A program made the translations under genes and the position numbers. From Chloroflexota bacterium (lineage in GTDB: Bacteria; Chloroflexota; UBA11872): a stretch of 64,000 nucleotides of DNA. Where the stretch lies: positions 124,001 to 188,000 of the forward strand of contig JAJDUU010000006.1 of NCBI GenBank assembly GCA_022826485.1. Direction: 5' to 3'. Under the pieces are notes generated by a model that was not told the origin of the DNA, made no database searches, and saw nothing but the letters and a program-made list of their open reading frames with translations. Of this stretch, positions 39,713 to 49,121 are shown piece after piece; the stretch's first letter is position 1, and each line of letters begins with the position of its first letter.

Positions 39713-40841
39713 CTACGTCTGCGCCACGGTCGACGGCGCCGTTTCCCGTAGGTATCGGTCGATGAAGACGTCGATGTCGCCGTCCAGCACCGCCTGCGCG
39801 TTGCCCACCTCCACGCCGGTGCGCACGTCCTTGACCATGCGATAAGGATGCAGGACATACGAGCGGATCTGGCTGCCGAAGTCGACCGCCTTCAGATCGC
39901 CTCGCAGCCGCACCTGCTCGGCTTCGCGTTCGGCCAGGTCGCGTTCCAGCAGACGCGCGCGCAGTACCTGCAGGGCAACCTCGCGGTTCTGATGCTGCGA
40001 CCGTTGGTTTTGCGAGCTCACCACGATGCCCGACGGCTGGTGCGTGATGCGCACGGCCGAGTCGGTCTTGTTGACGTATTGCCCGCCGTGGCCCCCGGCC
40101 CGAAACGTCTCGACGCGGAGATCGGCCGGGTCGATCTCGATGTCGCCGGCCTCTTCCAGCACCGGAATCACGTCCACGCGGGCAAATGAGGTGTGGCGCC
40201 GGTTGCCGGCGTCGAACGGCGATTGGCGAACCAGCCGGTGCACACCGCGCTCGGCCTTGAGATAGCCGTAGGCAAAGTCGCCCTCGATCTGCACCGTGGC
40301 GCTCTTGATGCCGGCCTCTTCACCGGGCGACACGTCGATGACCGCGGCGCGGTACTTGCGCCGCTCCGACCAGCGCGAGTACATGCGCAGCAGCATCTCG
40401 GCCCAGTCTTGACTCTCGGTCCCACCGGCCCCCGACTGGATGGTGAGGAACGCGTCGTGGGCGTCGAACTCCCCGCCGAGCAGCAGCTGCGTCTCGAGCG
40501 CATCCAGGCGCTGGGTCAACGCCGATGTTTCGGATGCGACCTCGGCGAGCATCTCGCCGTCATCGGCGTCCGCCAATTCCGCCAGCTCCACGACCTCGGC
40601 CGCCGCGGATTCCAGCTCGTCCCACGTTTCGATTCGAGACTTCAGGCGCGTGATCTCGCGCATGGTGTCGCGAGCCCGAATCTGATCGCCCCAGAACTCG
40701 GGCTCGGCGATCTGCGCCTCCAACTCGGCCAGGCGCCGGGCGTCGGACGCAAGGTCAAAGATGCCCCCGAAAATCGCGCACGCGGTCGCAGAGCGAGCGG
40801 GCGGATTGCAGCACGTCGGCGGCTTCGAGGGCGGCTGGCAT
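39713..40841 (-). CDS. prfB: Peptide chain release factor 2, made by programmed +1 frameshift
   Basis: RF2 ends translation at UGA and UAA. The gene has two frames. The first starts at ATG 40841 and encodes 28 residues (MPAALEAADVLQSARSLCDR, then VRDFRGHL) before an in-frame TGA at 40757-40755. Shifting +1 at CTT-TGA-C continues as DLASDARRLAELEAQIAEPE to the stop at 39713, about 375 residues in all. The main part has the codon-recognition SPF tripeptide (RQSPFDAG) and the catalytic GGQ (RAGGHGGQYVNKT). The gene lies 11 bp after secA, a neighbourhood known from other bacteria. Confidence 0.95.
40754..40769 (-). promoter_or_regulatory. prfB: prfB programmed frameshift site
   Basis: Reads CGGGGGCATCTTTGAC on the minus strand: a Shine-Dalgarno-like GGGGG 3 bases before the slippery CTT, then TGA-C. 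This matches the well-known bacterial RF2 autoregulation site (AGGGGG-TAT-CTT-TGA-C in E. coli). When RF2 is low, ribosomes pause at TGA and shift to +1. Confidence 0.95.
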
Positions 40842-40852
40842 GGCGCGGCGGA

Positions 40853-43486
40853 CTAGCCCGTCCGGACTTTCTTGCCCCGCCGCGCCTGGCGTTTGGCGCG
40901 CTTCTTCTCGTCGCGCTCCCGGCGTCGGCGCTCGCGCCGCGTCATGGACGGCGCCTGTCCCCGGCTGCCGTTGGCCTGGGTGGCGCTCGCGGCCGGCGCC
41001 GCGGCGGCGGCCTGCTCCCGGTGCCGCGAAAGGACGGTGCTGGCCGGCAGCTGCTGCTGCACCTGCGCGCGAAACACGCGCCGCAAGATGTCGGACTGCA
41101 TCGTGTCCATCAGCTGCTCGAACATCTGATAGCCCTCGCGCTTGAAGGCCACCAGCGGGTCCTGCTGCCCGTAGGCGCGCAGCCCAATGCCCTGCCGCAC
41201 GTCCTCGATGGCGGTCAGATGCTGCACCCACAGGTAGTCCGTGTTCTGCAGCATGATCCAGCGCATCAGCGGCTGCACGGCGTCTGCCGGCAACTCGTTG
41301 ATCTTGCGGCGCCAATCCTCCTGCGCGCGGGCGTGGAACGCCTCGCGCACGTCATCCGCGCGCAGCCCTTCGAAATCGTCCGCCCGCAGGCCGCGGGCGG
41401 GTCCGCCGGTGATCGCCAGATACGACTGCACCAGCTCTTCCAGCTCCTCCGGCTCCGTCTGGGGCGAGATGTCGTGCGCTGAAATCAAGTGCTCGACTTC
41501 GCGCTCGAGCATCTCGCCCACCATTTCCACGAGGTCTTCGGCCTTGATGATGCGATCGCGCTGCTGGTAGATCACGCTGCGCTGCCGGTTCACCACGTTG
41601 TCGAACTCGATCACGTACTTGCGCGTCTCGTAGTTGTGCGCCTCGACCTTGGTCTGGGCCGACTCCAGCGCCTTGGTCACCATGCCGCTCTCGATCGGCT
41701 GATCCTCTTCCACGCCCAGCTTCTGCATCAGCCCCTGGATGCGGTCAGACCCGAACCGCCGCATCAGCTCGTCCTCCAGCGACACGAAGAACTGGCTGGC
41801 GCCGGGGTCGCCCTGACGGCCGGAGCGACCGCGCAGCTGGTTGTCGATGCGGCGGGCGTCGTGCCGTTCGGTGCCGATCACATGCAGGCCCCCAAGCTCG
41901 ATGACATGGTCGTGCTCCGCCTGCCACTGCGCGTCCGACCGCCCCTCGGGCCGTCCGCCGAGGATGATGTCCGTGCCGCGGCCCGCCATGTTCGTGGCGA
42001 TGGTCACCGCGTCCAGCCGACCCGCCTCGGCCACGATCTGCGCCTCCTGCGCGTGAAACTTGGCGTTGAGCACGTTGTGCACCACGCCCTCGCGCCGCAG
42101 CATCCCGCTCAGTTGCTCGGACTTCTCGATCGATGTCGTGCCGACCAGCACCGGGCGTCGCTCGCGATAGGACGCGGCGATGCCGTTGATGACGGCGCGG
42201 TCACGCGCCGTGGCCGTGGCGTAGACCAGGTCGGGGGCGTCGTCCCGGACCATCTCGCGGTGCGTCGGAGTGACCCGGACGTTGAGGTCGTAGATGGTCT
42301 GAAACTCCTGCTCCTCCGTCTTGGCGGTACCCGTCATGCCGGCGAGCTTGTCGTACATGCGGAAGTAGTTCTGAAACGTCACCGTGGCCATCGTCTGGCT
42401 CTCCCGCTGCACGGCGACGTTTTCCTTGGCCTCGATGGCCTGGTGCAAGCCGTCGCTGAAGCGCCGCCCGTGCATCAGCCGTCCCGTGAACTCGTCCACG
42501 ATCACCACCTCGGCCCGGCGATTGCGACCGTCGACCACCTGGCCGTTGGCGAACAGCACGTAGTCCTTGCCGCGCGTGTACATCACCTGCGCGCGCAGCG
42601 CCTGCTCCAGGTAGTGGACGAGTTGGAAGGACTTTTCGTCGTAGAGGTTGTCGACCTTGAGCAATCGCTCCATCTTGGAGATGCCCACCTCCGTCAACGA
42701 CACGGCGCGGAGCTTGAGATCGACGGTGAAGTCGGTCGCCGGGTCCAGACGCGTGACGAGACCGGCGAATTGGTAGTAGTGCTCGGTGGACTCCTCGGCG
42801 GCGCCGGAGATGATGAGCGGCGTCCGCGCTTCGTCGATGAGGATGTTGTCGACCTCGTCCACGATGGCGTAGCTGAGCCCACGCTGCACGCGATGCGCCA
42901 GGTCGTGGACCATGTTGTCGCGCAGGTAGTCGAACCCGAACTCGTTGTTCGTGCCGTAGGTCAGGTCGGCGGCATAGGCCGCCCGACGGTCGTCGGGCGA
43001 CAGGTCGTGCTGGATCACGCCGGCGGTCAGCCCCAGCCGCTCCACGAGGGCGCGGCCGTACCAGCCGGCGTCACGCGCGGCCAGGTAGTCGTTCACGGTC
43101 ACGATGTGCACCCCGCGGCCTTCCAGCGCGTTGAGGTAGGCCGCCAGCGTCGCCACCGACGTCTTGCCCTCGCCGGTTCGCATCTCGGCGATATCGCCGT
43201 CGTGCAGCACCATCCCGCCCATCAGCTGCACGTCGAACTGCCGCTCGCCCGTGTGCCGGCGCACGGCCTCGCGCACGGCGGCGAAGGCCTCGGGCAGCAG
43301 GTCGTCCAGCGACTCGCCGGCCGCCAGCCGTGCGCGCAGCTCGTCAGTGACGCCAAGCAGCTCCCGATCCGACAGCCGTTGCGTCTCGGGTTCCAGGTCG
43401 TTGATCTCGGCGACGCGGGATCGAAGCTGTCGCGCGGTGCGCTCGGCGTCGTCGCCGACGAGGTGTTTCAGGATGCCCAGGGCCAT
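40853..43486 (-). CDS. secA: Preprotein translocase ATPase SecA
   Basis: An 877-residue motor that pushes preproteins through SecYEG. Walker A is MRTGEGKT (102-109), with VNDYLAARDA, YGTNNEFGFDYLRDNM, DEVDNILIDEARTPL, GMTGTAKTEEQEF, VGTTSIEKSE, TNMAGRGTDI and LRGRSGRQGDPG. The helical scaffold and wing regions are complete. The C-terminus lacks the Cys-rich zinc motif of many SecA proteins and instead ends in about 30 mostly basic residues (TRRERRRRERDEKKRAKR). A TATACT element lies 47 bp upstream (43533-43538). It is followed by prfB. Confidence 0.96.
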   Translation of the reverse strand: MALGILKHLVGDDAERTARQLRSRVAEINDLEPETQRLSDRELLGVTDELRARLAAGESLDDLLPEAFAAVREAVRRHTGERQFDVQLMGGMVLHDGDIAEMRTGEGKTSVATLAAYLNALEGRGVHIVTVNDYLAARDAGWYGRALVERLGLTAGVIQHDLSPDDRRAAYAADLTYGTNNEFGFDYLRDNMVHDLAHRVQRGLSYAIVDEVDNILIDEARTPLIISGAAEESTEHYYQFAGLVTRLDPATDFTVDLKLRAVSLTEVGISKMERLLKVDNLYDEKSFQLVHYLEQALRAQVMYTRGKDYVLFANGQVVDGRNRRAEVVIVDEFTGRLMHGRRFSDGLHQAIEAKENVAVQRESQTMATVTFQNYFRMYDKLAGMTGTAKTEEQEFQTIYDLNVRVTPTHREMVRDDAPDLVYATATARDRAVINGIAASYRERRPVLVGTTSIEKSEQLSGMLRREGVVHNVLNAKFHAQEAQIVAEAGRLDAVTIATNMAGRGTDIILGGRPEGRSDAQWQAEHDHVIELGGLHVIGTERHDARRIDNQLRGRSGRQGDPGASQFFVSLEDELMRRFGSDRIQGLMQKLGVEEDQPIESGMVTKALESAQTKVEAHNYETRKYVIEFDNVVNRQRSVIYQQRDRIIKAEDLVEMVGEMLEREVEHLISAHDISPQTEPEELEELVQSYLAITGGPARGLRADDFEGLRADDVREAFHARAQEDWRRKINELPADAVQPLMRWIMLQNTDYLWVQHLTAIEDVRQGIGLRAYGQQDPLVAFKREGYQMFEQLMDTMQSDILRRVFRAQVQQQLPASTVLSRHREQAAAAAPAASATQANGSRGQAPSMTRRERRRRERDEKKRAKRQARRGKKVRTG

Positions 43487-43532
43487 GGCAGCAAAAAAGA
43501 GGTCCGGCCGCTCGCGGCCGTTACGTCAGTCG

Positions 43533-43538
43533 AGTATA
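43533..43538 (-). promoter_or_regulatory. TATACT -10-like element before secA
   Basis: TATACT on the minus strand, 46 bp before the secA ATG. The -35 region (about 43555-43560, GGTCAG on the minus strand) is weak. Confidence 0.35.
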
Positions 43539-43597
43539 TCGGCGGATTCGGCGCCTGACCGTGGCATCGCCAACGGGCCGGCAGGCCGCTTCATTCC

Positions 43598-43624
43598 CGT
43601 CATTCCCGCGGAGGCGGGAATCCA
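43598..43624 (+). repeat. Dispersed palindromic core repeat
   Basis: A core-only copy (ATTCCCGC / GCGGGAAT arms) between secA and the alcohol dehydrogenase stop. It could serve as a hairpin 37 bp past that gene's stop. Confidence 0.75.
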
Positions 43625-43660
43625 CCCCAGAGAGGCTGCTTCCGACCGCCAGGCGGAAGC

Positions 43661-44839
43661 TCAGAGGCTGATCACCTGCTCGTAAAGCTCCACGATCTCG
43701 GCCTCGGAGGCGAGCCGGGGGTTGTTGCCGGGACTGCCGCTCGCCAGCGCGTCGCTTGCCATCTTGGGAACTGCGCGCCGAAACGCCTCGCGATCCACGC
43801 CCCAGCCGGCCAGCGTCGGCACCTCAACCTGGGCGCAGAGCTCTTCCACCAGCCGCATGGCGCTCGCGGCGGCCTGCTCGTCGGTCTCGCCGGGACCGGC
43901 CGCGCCCATGGCTCGGCCGATATCCGCATAGCGCGCCACCGCCCCGGGGATGCTGAATGCCATCACCGCCGGCAGCAGCATGGCGTTCGACAGCCCGTGC
44001 GGGACGTGAAACAGCGCGCCGATGGGACGCGACATGCCGTGCACCAGCGCCACCGATGAGTTGTGAAACGCCATGCCCGCGTGCAGCGAGCCCCGCGCCA
44101 TCGCATCGCGCGCCGCCAGGTCGTCCGGGCACTGGTAGGCCCGCACGAGCGCTCCGGCGATCCGCTTGACGGCGTCGATCGCCAGCGCATCGGTCAGGGG
44201 ATAGCTTTTGCGCGAGACGTAGGCCTCGATGGCGTGCGTCAGCGCGTCCAGCCCCGTGGATGCCGTCACCCCCGGCGGCATGCTCACGGTCGGCTCCGGG
44301 TCGACGATGGCGGCCGCGGGCACCAGGTTCGCGCTCATCAGCAGCATCTTCACGTCGCGTACCGGATCCGTCACCGCCACGCCCCGCGTGACTTCCGCGC
44401 CCGTGCCGGCGGTCGTCGGAATCGCGATCACCGGAATCCCCGGGCGCGGAATCCGCTCGTAGCCTTCATAGTCGGGCAGCGCGCCCGGATTGCCGGCCAG
44501 GATCGCGGCCGATTTGGCGGTATCGATGGCGCTGCCGCCGCCGAACGCGATCACGCCGTCCGCATTGCCGCCGCGAATCATTCCCAGGGCGCGGTCCACG
44601 TCATCCGTCGTCGGCTCCGCCGTCAGGGCGTCGTCGACGGTGAGCTCCACCTCGGCCTCGGCCGCATAGGCCTGCAGGGTGGGCATCCACGGCCCGGCGG
44701 CCAGCACGCGGTCGGTCACCAGCACGGCGCGCTGGATGCCCAGGTCGGCCAGGGTCTCCGGCAGCCGTGTGAGGGCGCCCTCGCCGACGTGGATCACCGG
44801 CGGTACGCGAAAGTCCCGGCCCTGGGGCGAATCGGCCAT
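43661..44839 (-). CDS. Iron-containing (group III) alcohol dehydrogenase
   Basis: A 392-residue NAD(P)-dependent oxidoreductase of the Fe-ADH family. The nucleotide-binding GGGSAIDTAK and IPTTAGTGAEVT motifs are present. The metal ligands are in GLDALTHAIEAYVS (Asp, His) and ALVHGMSRPIGALFHVPHG (two His). The substrate (alcohol, maleylacetate-like or other) is not clear from sequence. It lies 20 bp after dnaB on the same strand. Confidence 0.92.
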   Translation of the reverse strand: MADSPQGRDFRVPPVIHVGEGALTRLPETLADLGIQRAVLVTDRVLAAGPWMPTLQAYAAEAEVELTVDDALTAEPTTDDVDRALGMIRGGNADGVIAFGGGSAIDTAKSAAILAGNPGALPDYEGYERIPRPGIPVIAIPTTAGTGAEVTRGVAVTDPVRDVKMLLMSANLVPAAAIVDPEPTVSMPPGVTASTGLDALTHAIEAYVSRKSYPLTDALAIDAVKRIAGALVRAYQCPDDLAARDAMARGSLHAGMAFHNSSVALVHGMSRPIGALFHVPHGLSNAMLLPAVMAFSIPGAVARYADIGRAMGAAGPGETDEQAAASAMRLVEELCAQVEVPTLAGWGVDREAFRRAVPKMASDALASGSPGNNPRLASEAEIVELYEQVISL

Positions 44840-44859
44840 GACGGTCTCCTCTGGCGGCC

Positions 44860-46197
44860 CTAGAGCGATCGCTCGGCGGCTTCCTCGAATCGGCCATTCG
44901 AGCGCACGAACCGCAGATCCACCTCACCGACCGGCCCATTGCGTTGCTTGGCAATCGTCAGGCGCAGGTCGGCAGGCTTCCCGATCACCTCGTCTTCGCG
45001 CTCGTGCTCGTGGAGGAAGATTACGACGTCGGCATCCTGCTCGATTGAACCGCTCTCCCGCAGATCCGACAACCGGGGCGTGGGGTTGGGCCGCTGCTCC
45101 ACCGCGCGCGAGAGCTGGGCGCAGGCCACGACCGGAATGTTGAGCTCACGGGCCAGGGACTTCAGCGAGCGGGTAATCTCCGTGATCTCCTGCACCCGGT
45201 TGTCGCGGTAGACCGCCGAGCTCATCAGCTGCAAGTAGTCGATGATCAACAGGCCGATGTTGTGCTCCAGCTGCATGCGCCGCGCCTTGCCGCGCAGCTC
45301 GAGCACGCTCAGTGACGGCGAGTCGTCAATCAGGATCGAGTAGTCGCCCAGATTGGTCATCGCGGCCACGGTCCGTGCAAGCTCGTCGTCGTTGAGATTG
45401 CCGTCGCGGATTCGCATCGAGTCGATCCGGGAGCGGTGGCTCACAATGCGCTGCGCCAGCTGGTGCCCCGGCATCTCCAGGGCAAAGAAGCCGACCGGGA
45501 TTTCCTTATCGTCCTCCCATGCATGCAGCGCCAGCTGCAAGGCGAACGATGTTTTTCCCATGCCAGGTCGGGCCGCCAGGACGACCAGGTCCGAGCGTTG
45601 CAGCCCACCCGTCAGACGGTCGAGCTGGCTGATGCCCGTGGACACGCCGCTGAGCACGCCGCGATGCTGCATCCGAAACATGAGCTGGTCGTTGAACTCG
45701 TGCAAGATCGCGCGCAGCGGCTCGAAGTCGCTGGTGCGCATCTCGTTGGCGATGCCGAAGATCAGGCTCTCGGCATGGTCCAGCACGGCGTCCGGGTCGG
45801 CGCCGGCACGATAGGCCTCGGCCACCATCTGCCCGGCCGCCTGGATCACGCGCCGCAGGATGCCGGCTCGCCGCACGATGTCGGCGTAGTGCTCCACGTG
45901 GAAGGCCGTGGGCACCGCGTTGATGAGATCGGCGATATACGGCGGCCCGCCGGCGAGGTCCAGGCTGTCCGACCTGCGAAGCTCGTCGGAGACCGTGACG
46001 GCGTCCGAGCGCTCGTTGCGCTCGGCGATATTGCTCACCGCGTCGAAGATGGCGCGATGCTGCTCGCGGTAGAAGTCGTCGGCCTGGATCTTGCCGCTGA
46101 TGGCGCTGACCGCATCCGAGTCGATCAACAGGCTGCCGAGCACCGCGCGCTCAGCGTCAAGGTCCTGGGGCGGCAGTCGTTCGATTTCAGTCGTCAC
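44860..46197 (-). CDS. dnaB: Replicative DNA helicase DnaB
   Basis: A 445-residue hexameric helicase that unwinds DNA ahead of the fork. The N-terminal domain starts PPQDLDAERAVLGSLLID. The RecA-like C-terminal domain has Walker A ARPGMGKTSFA, ALEMPGHQLAQRI, LLIIDYLQLMSS and QLSRAVEQRPNPTPRLSDLRESGSIEQDADVV. Start GTG 46197. Upstream is a 438-bp gap with a palindrome and DnaA-box-like sequences, and then rplI. rplI and dnaB are neighbours in many bacteria, but here they are separated by this gap. Confidence 0.95.
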   Translation of the reverse strand: MTTEIERLPPQDLDAERAVLGSLLIDSDAVSAISGKIQADDFYREQHRAIFDAVSNIAERNERSDAVTVSDELRRSDSLDLAGGPPYIADLINAVPTAFHVEHYADIVRRAGILRRVIQAAGQMVAEAYRAGADPDAVLDHAESLIFGIANEMRTSDFEPLRAILHEFNDQLMFRMQHRGVLSGVSTGISQLDRLTGGLQRSDLVVLAARPGMGKTSFALQLALHAWEDDKEIPVGFFALEMPGHQLAQRIVSHRSRIDSMRIRDGNLNDDELARTVAAMTNLGDYSILIDDSPSLSVLELRGKARRMQLEHNIGLLIIDYLQLMSSAVYRDNRVQEITEITRSLKSLARELNIPVVACAQLSRAVEQRPNPTPRLSDLRESGSIEQDADVVIFLHEHEREDEVIGKPADLRLTIAKQRNGPVGEVDLRFVRSNGRFEEAAERSL

Positions 46198-46312
46198 AGT
46201 GGAAGAGTCGTCCGTTCGCCAATCAGTCGCGGCGTGACCTTACCGATGCCCCTGCGGCCCGCGCGACGGTGCAGGGACATGCCCCAGTCACAGAGGGACA
46301 TGTGTGCGCCGT

Positions 46313-46329
46313 CTGTGAAGTGTTCACAG
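46313..46329. promoter_or_regulatory. Palindrome CTGTGAA-GTG-TTCACAG upstream of dnaB
   Basis: A perfect 7-bp inverted repeat with a 3-bp spacer, 116 bp before the dnaB start. Its size and symmetry fit an operator for a dimeric regulator; TGTGA-N-TCACA also resembles a CRP/FNR-type half-site pair but with shorter spacing. Confidence 0.4.
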
Positions 46330-46389
46330 CCAGGCGCCTCAGCGACCTGTGGGTAGTGCGTCATCTGGGTGGTGAGTCACATGAGGGTT

Positions 46390-46416
46390 CGTCATTCCCG
46401 CGAAGGCGGGAATCCA
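46390..46416 (+). repeat. Dispersed palindromic core repeat
   Basis: A core-only copy (ATTCCCGC / GCGGGAAT arms) in the dnaB-rplI gap. Confidence 0.75.
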
Positions 46417-46635
46417 GCCGGCGCCCTGCGCCAGAGGTTCCGACCAGGGCAGCAGACTGGCCGGCGTCGATCCTTCGCCGTACCCGACCCGAGAGTCGAC
46501 GTAGCCCACTACCGACTTGTGGAGAAAACTGAACCCTTGCGAGTCTACCAGACAAAAAGCGAACGACGCGCTCTATCCACAGTTACAAGAATCAATCTGT
46601 GGGTCTAGAGAGTCATGGACCTCGGACGGACCGAT

Positions 46636-47172
46636 CTATCGCGCGAAGTCGAGTTCCTCCGCCTCGATGTCGCTCGACTCGGCGTCCTCCGGCTCTTCGG
46701 GCTCTTCCTCGGGCTCCTCGTACTCCGTCACCTCGAGGGTGATGGAGACCTCCACGCCGGCCGCGACCCGAATCGGCAGCAGGTAGCGGCCCAGCGACCG
46801 GATGGGACTGTCGATCTGCAGGATGTGGCGGTCGATCTCCACGCCGAGCTGTTCGTGAATCGCCGTGGCCACGTCTTGATTCGTGATCTGGCCGTGCATA
46901 CGGCCCTGGTCGCCAACGACCACCGCAATGGCGATGGATTGGCCCTGCAGCGCGGCGGCGATTCCTTCGGCCTCGGCGCGTGCGGCCGCCTCGCGGCGAT
47001 CCACCAACTCCTGCTGAAAGTGCGTGTCGGCCAGTCGCTTGGCGGTGGCGGTTACGGCGAAGCCGCGGGGCAACAGGTAGTTGCGCGCGTAGCCGGCCGA
47101 CACGGAGGCGACGTCGCCAATCTGGCCCAGGCTGGGCACGTCTTTGATAAGGACTACTTTGACGCTTGGCAT
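46636..47172 (-). CDS. rplI: 50S ribosomal protein L9
   Basis: A 178-residue ribosomal protein. The N-terminal domain MPSVKVVLIKDVPSLGQIGD, then VSAGYARNYLLPRGFAVTAT, is the L9 signature. A long helix and the C-terminal 23S-binding domain follow. The last 30 residues form an acidic Glu/Asp-rich extension (EEPEEEPEEPEDAE) that typical 150-residue L9 proteins lack. rpsR, ssb and rpsF are not beside it. It lies 55 bp after rho on the same strand. Confidence 0.94.
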   Translation of the reverse strand: MPSVKVVLIKDVPSLGQIGDVASVSAGYARNYLLPRGFAVTATAKRLADTHFQQELVDRREAAARAEAEGIAAALQGQSIAIAVVVGDQGRMHGQITNQDVATAIHEQLGVEIDRHILQIDSPIRSLGRYLLPIRVAAGVEVSITLEVTEYEEPEEEPEEPEDAESSDIEAEELDFAR

Positions 47173-47227
47173 GTCAGGACAGCTCGGAGCCTCGGGAACG
47201 TGAAGCGGCGTAGATCATAAGCCGAAT

Positions 47228-48631
47228 CTATCCGCCCTGCTCACTGAGCGATTTGAAGAATGCCGCGTTGCTATTCGTGCGACGCATGCGGTCGAACATC
47301 AGCTCGGTGGAATTCGAGGCGTCGTGCGAGTCCAGCGCGTTCAGCATCCGGCGCAGGCGCCAGAAGTACTTCAGCTCGTCGTCGGCCAGCAGCAACTCGA
47401 CACGTCGGGTGCCGGACCGCAGCACGTCCACGGCCGGGAATGTGCCGCGCTCGGCCAGGCGCCGGTCGAGCATCAGCTCCCAATTGCCGGTGCCCTTGAA
47501 CTCCTCGTAGATCACCTCGTCCATGCGGCTGCCGGTCTCGATCAGACACGAGGCGATGATGGTGAGGCTGCCCCCATCGTCCACATTGCGCGCGGCCCCA
47601 AAGAATCCCTTGGGCGGGTAGAGGGCTTGTGGCTCGATGCCTCCCGAAAGCGTGCGCCCGCTGGACGGCTGCACCAGGTTGTAGGCGCGGGTGAGGCGCG
47701 TGATGCTGTCCAGCAGAATCAACACGTCCTCGCCGCCCTCCACCTGGCGCTTGGCGCGCGCCGACGTCATCTCGGCGACCCGCGTGTGGCTCTGCGGCTG
47801 CTCGTCAAACGTCGAGCTGATCACCTCGGCGCCCTCGACCGTGCGCTCCCAGTCGGTGACTTCCTCGGGACGCTCGCCAATCAGGGCCACGATCACCCGC
47901 ACGTCGCTGTAGTTGTGCAGCACCGAGCGGGCAATGCGCTTCATCAGCTCCGTCTTGCCGGCCTTGGGAGGTGAGAGCACCAGACCCCGCTGACCGCGCC
48001 CGATGGGCGACACGATGTCAATCACACGGGACGTCAGCTCGGCTTTTTCGTACTCGAGGCGCAGCTGCTCATTCGGGAAGACGGGCACCAGCTTTTCGAA
48101 CAGCAGGCGGTTACGGGCGCGCTCGGGATCAAGACCGTTGACGGCCACCACGCGCACCAGCCCGTGGTAGCGGTCGTTCTGGCGCGCCGGTCGCACCTGG
48201 CCGCTGACGAGATCGCCCGTGCGCAGGCCGAAGCGGCGAATCTGCGACTGGGAGACATAGACGTCTTCGGGACTCGGCATCCAGTGCGCGTCGCGCCGCA
48301 GAAATCCGTAGCCTTCGTCCACAATCTCCAGCACGCCTTCGAGAAACAGTGACCCCTCGCGCTCGTTACGCGCTTGGACGATGAGGTTGATCAGCAGCTC
48401 TTTGGTGGCGTCGACCTCGCCGTTGGGCTGCACGCCCAGCTCGGCCGCCAGGGCCTGGAGCTCGTCCATCGAGCGCGCCTCAAGCTCGGCCCACTCGATG
48501 CCCGGGTCTTCCTGCAGCTCGTAGGTCCGCTGGCGGCCGTGACCGCCGCCGCGGCGTCCGCGTCCGGGGCGTCGGGACCGCCGATTGTGTCCGCCGCGAC
48601 TGCCGCCGCCACCGCCGCCGGAGTCCATCAT
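47228..48631 (-). CDS. rho: Transcription termination factor Rho
   Basis: A 467-residue hexameric RNA helicase that ends transcription. The N-terminus is a Gly/Arg-rich low-complexity stretch (about 1-35), then the Rho N-terminal helices ([13 protein letters not shown]), the cold-shock-like RNA-binding domain ([29 protein letters not shown]) and the ATPase with [36 protein letters not shown] and [21 protein letters not shown]. Start ATG 48631 has GGGAAGGAA about 8 bases upstream. It is divergent from the cytochrome oxidase operon. Confidence 0.96.
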   Translation of the reverse strand: MMDSGGGGGGSRGGHNRRSRRPGRGRRGGGHGRQRTYELQEDPGIEWAELEARSMDELQALAAELGVQPNGEVDATKELLINLIVQARNEREGSLFLEGVLEIVDEGYGFLRRDAHWMPSPEDVYVSQSQIRRFGLRTGDLVSGQVRPARQNDRYHGLVRVVAVNGLDPERARNRLLFEKLVPVFPNEQLRLEYEKAELTSRVIDIVSPIGRGQRGLVLSPPKAGKTELMKRIARSVLHNYSDVRVIVALIGERPEEVTDWERTVEGAEVISSTFDEQPQSHTRVAEMTSARAKRQVEGGEDVLILLDSITRLTRAYNLVQPSSGRTLSGGIEPQALYPPKGFFGAARNVDDGGSLTIIASCLIETGSRMDEVIYEEFKGTGNWELMLDRRLAERGTFPAVDVLRSGTRRVELLLADDELKYFWRLRRMLNALDSHDASNSTELMFDRMRRTNSNAAFFKSLSEQGG

Positions 48632-49121
48632 GTTCGATTCCTTCCCAACCCCGACCGAGAAGGCGTGCTCCCACGCCGGCGAGGCGCACGGAAATCCTGG
48701 AACGGTGGCAGGGGCCGATGATATGGCTCGCGCATGGGATACCTAACGAGGTCCAAGACGCACAACGAACCTTTGCGTACGCGGTGAAGTTGCGGACCCG
48801 GTTCGTTGCCGGGGTGCCCGTAGTCAAGTATGCGGGCGACTCGGTTCACGCTAGCACCGGGCGAAATTCGGTGTCAAGAACCAGTCGAGTCGCGTCAATC
48901 CGGGCCAAGCCGGCGTTCCGGCCGCCAAGCGCTCACGTGATGCCGAACGATCGCGCGGCGACTATCCGAACGCCATTCCCCCCGGATTTCACGAGTCCCA
49001 GGCGAGTCTGCCGGTCTCACGGCGCTCGGTCGGTTTTGGCGCCAAATGACCGCCGCCCTCATGGTAATCTGGCGCGTCCGCCAGCCTAGTCAACAAACGC
49101 ACAACTGCCATTGGACAACCG
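48632..49121. other. 490-bp divergent region between rho and the oxidase operon
   Basis: No gene was found. The region contains an inverted repeat AACGAACC (48764-48771) / GGTTCGTT (48800-48807) around 28 bp, which could form a stem in a rho leader, and the perfect palindrome TTTGGCGCCAAA (49035-49046). TAATCT (49065-49070) is a possible -10 for coxB. Confidence 0.45.
49035..49046. promoter_or_regulatory. Palindrome TTTGGCGCCAAA upstream of coxB
   Basis: A perfect 12-bp palindrome 75 bp before the coxB start and just before a possible -10 element. It is a candidate operator for control of the cytochrome oxidase operon. Confidence 0.4.

Larger units (their letters stand above)
46198..46635. 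other. 438-bp gap between rplI and dnaB with palindrome, repeat and DnaA-box-like motifs
   Basis: Contents in order: a direct repeat AGGGACATG (46273-46281 and 46294-46302), a 17-bp palindrome (46313-46329), a weak box CTACCCACA on the minus strand (46348-46356), a dispersed core repeat (46390-46416), and two sites one mismatch from TTATCCACA, TTCTCCACA (minus, 46518-46526) and CTATCCACA (plus, 46573-46581). The part from 46515 to 46600 is clearly richer in A and T than the surroundings. It may be a regulatory region for dnaB; an origin is only a possibility. Confidence 0.45.

Noticed and set aside
41489-43558. 689-codon + strand frame opposite secA
   Set aside because: Antisense to a fully conserved SecA; the His/Val/Leu/Arg-rich product is typical of shadow frames in high-GC DNA.
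48764-48807. Possible tRNA because of GGTTCGTT after a stem-like stretch
   Set aside because: No acceptor stem, anticodon arm or correct T-arm could be built around it.
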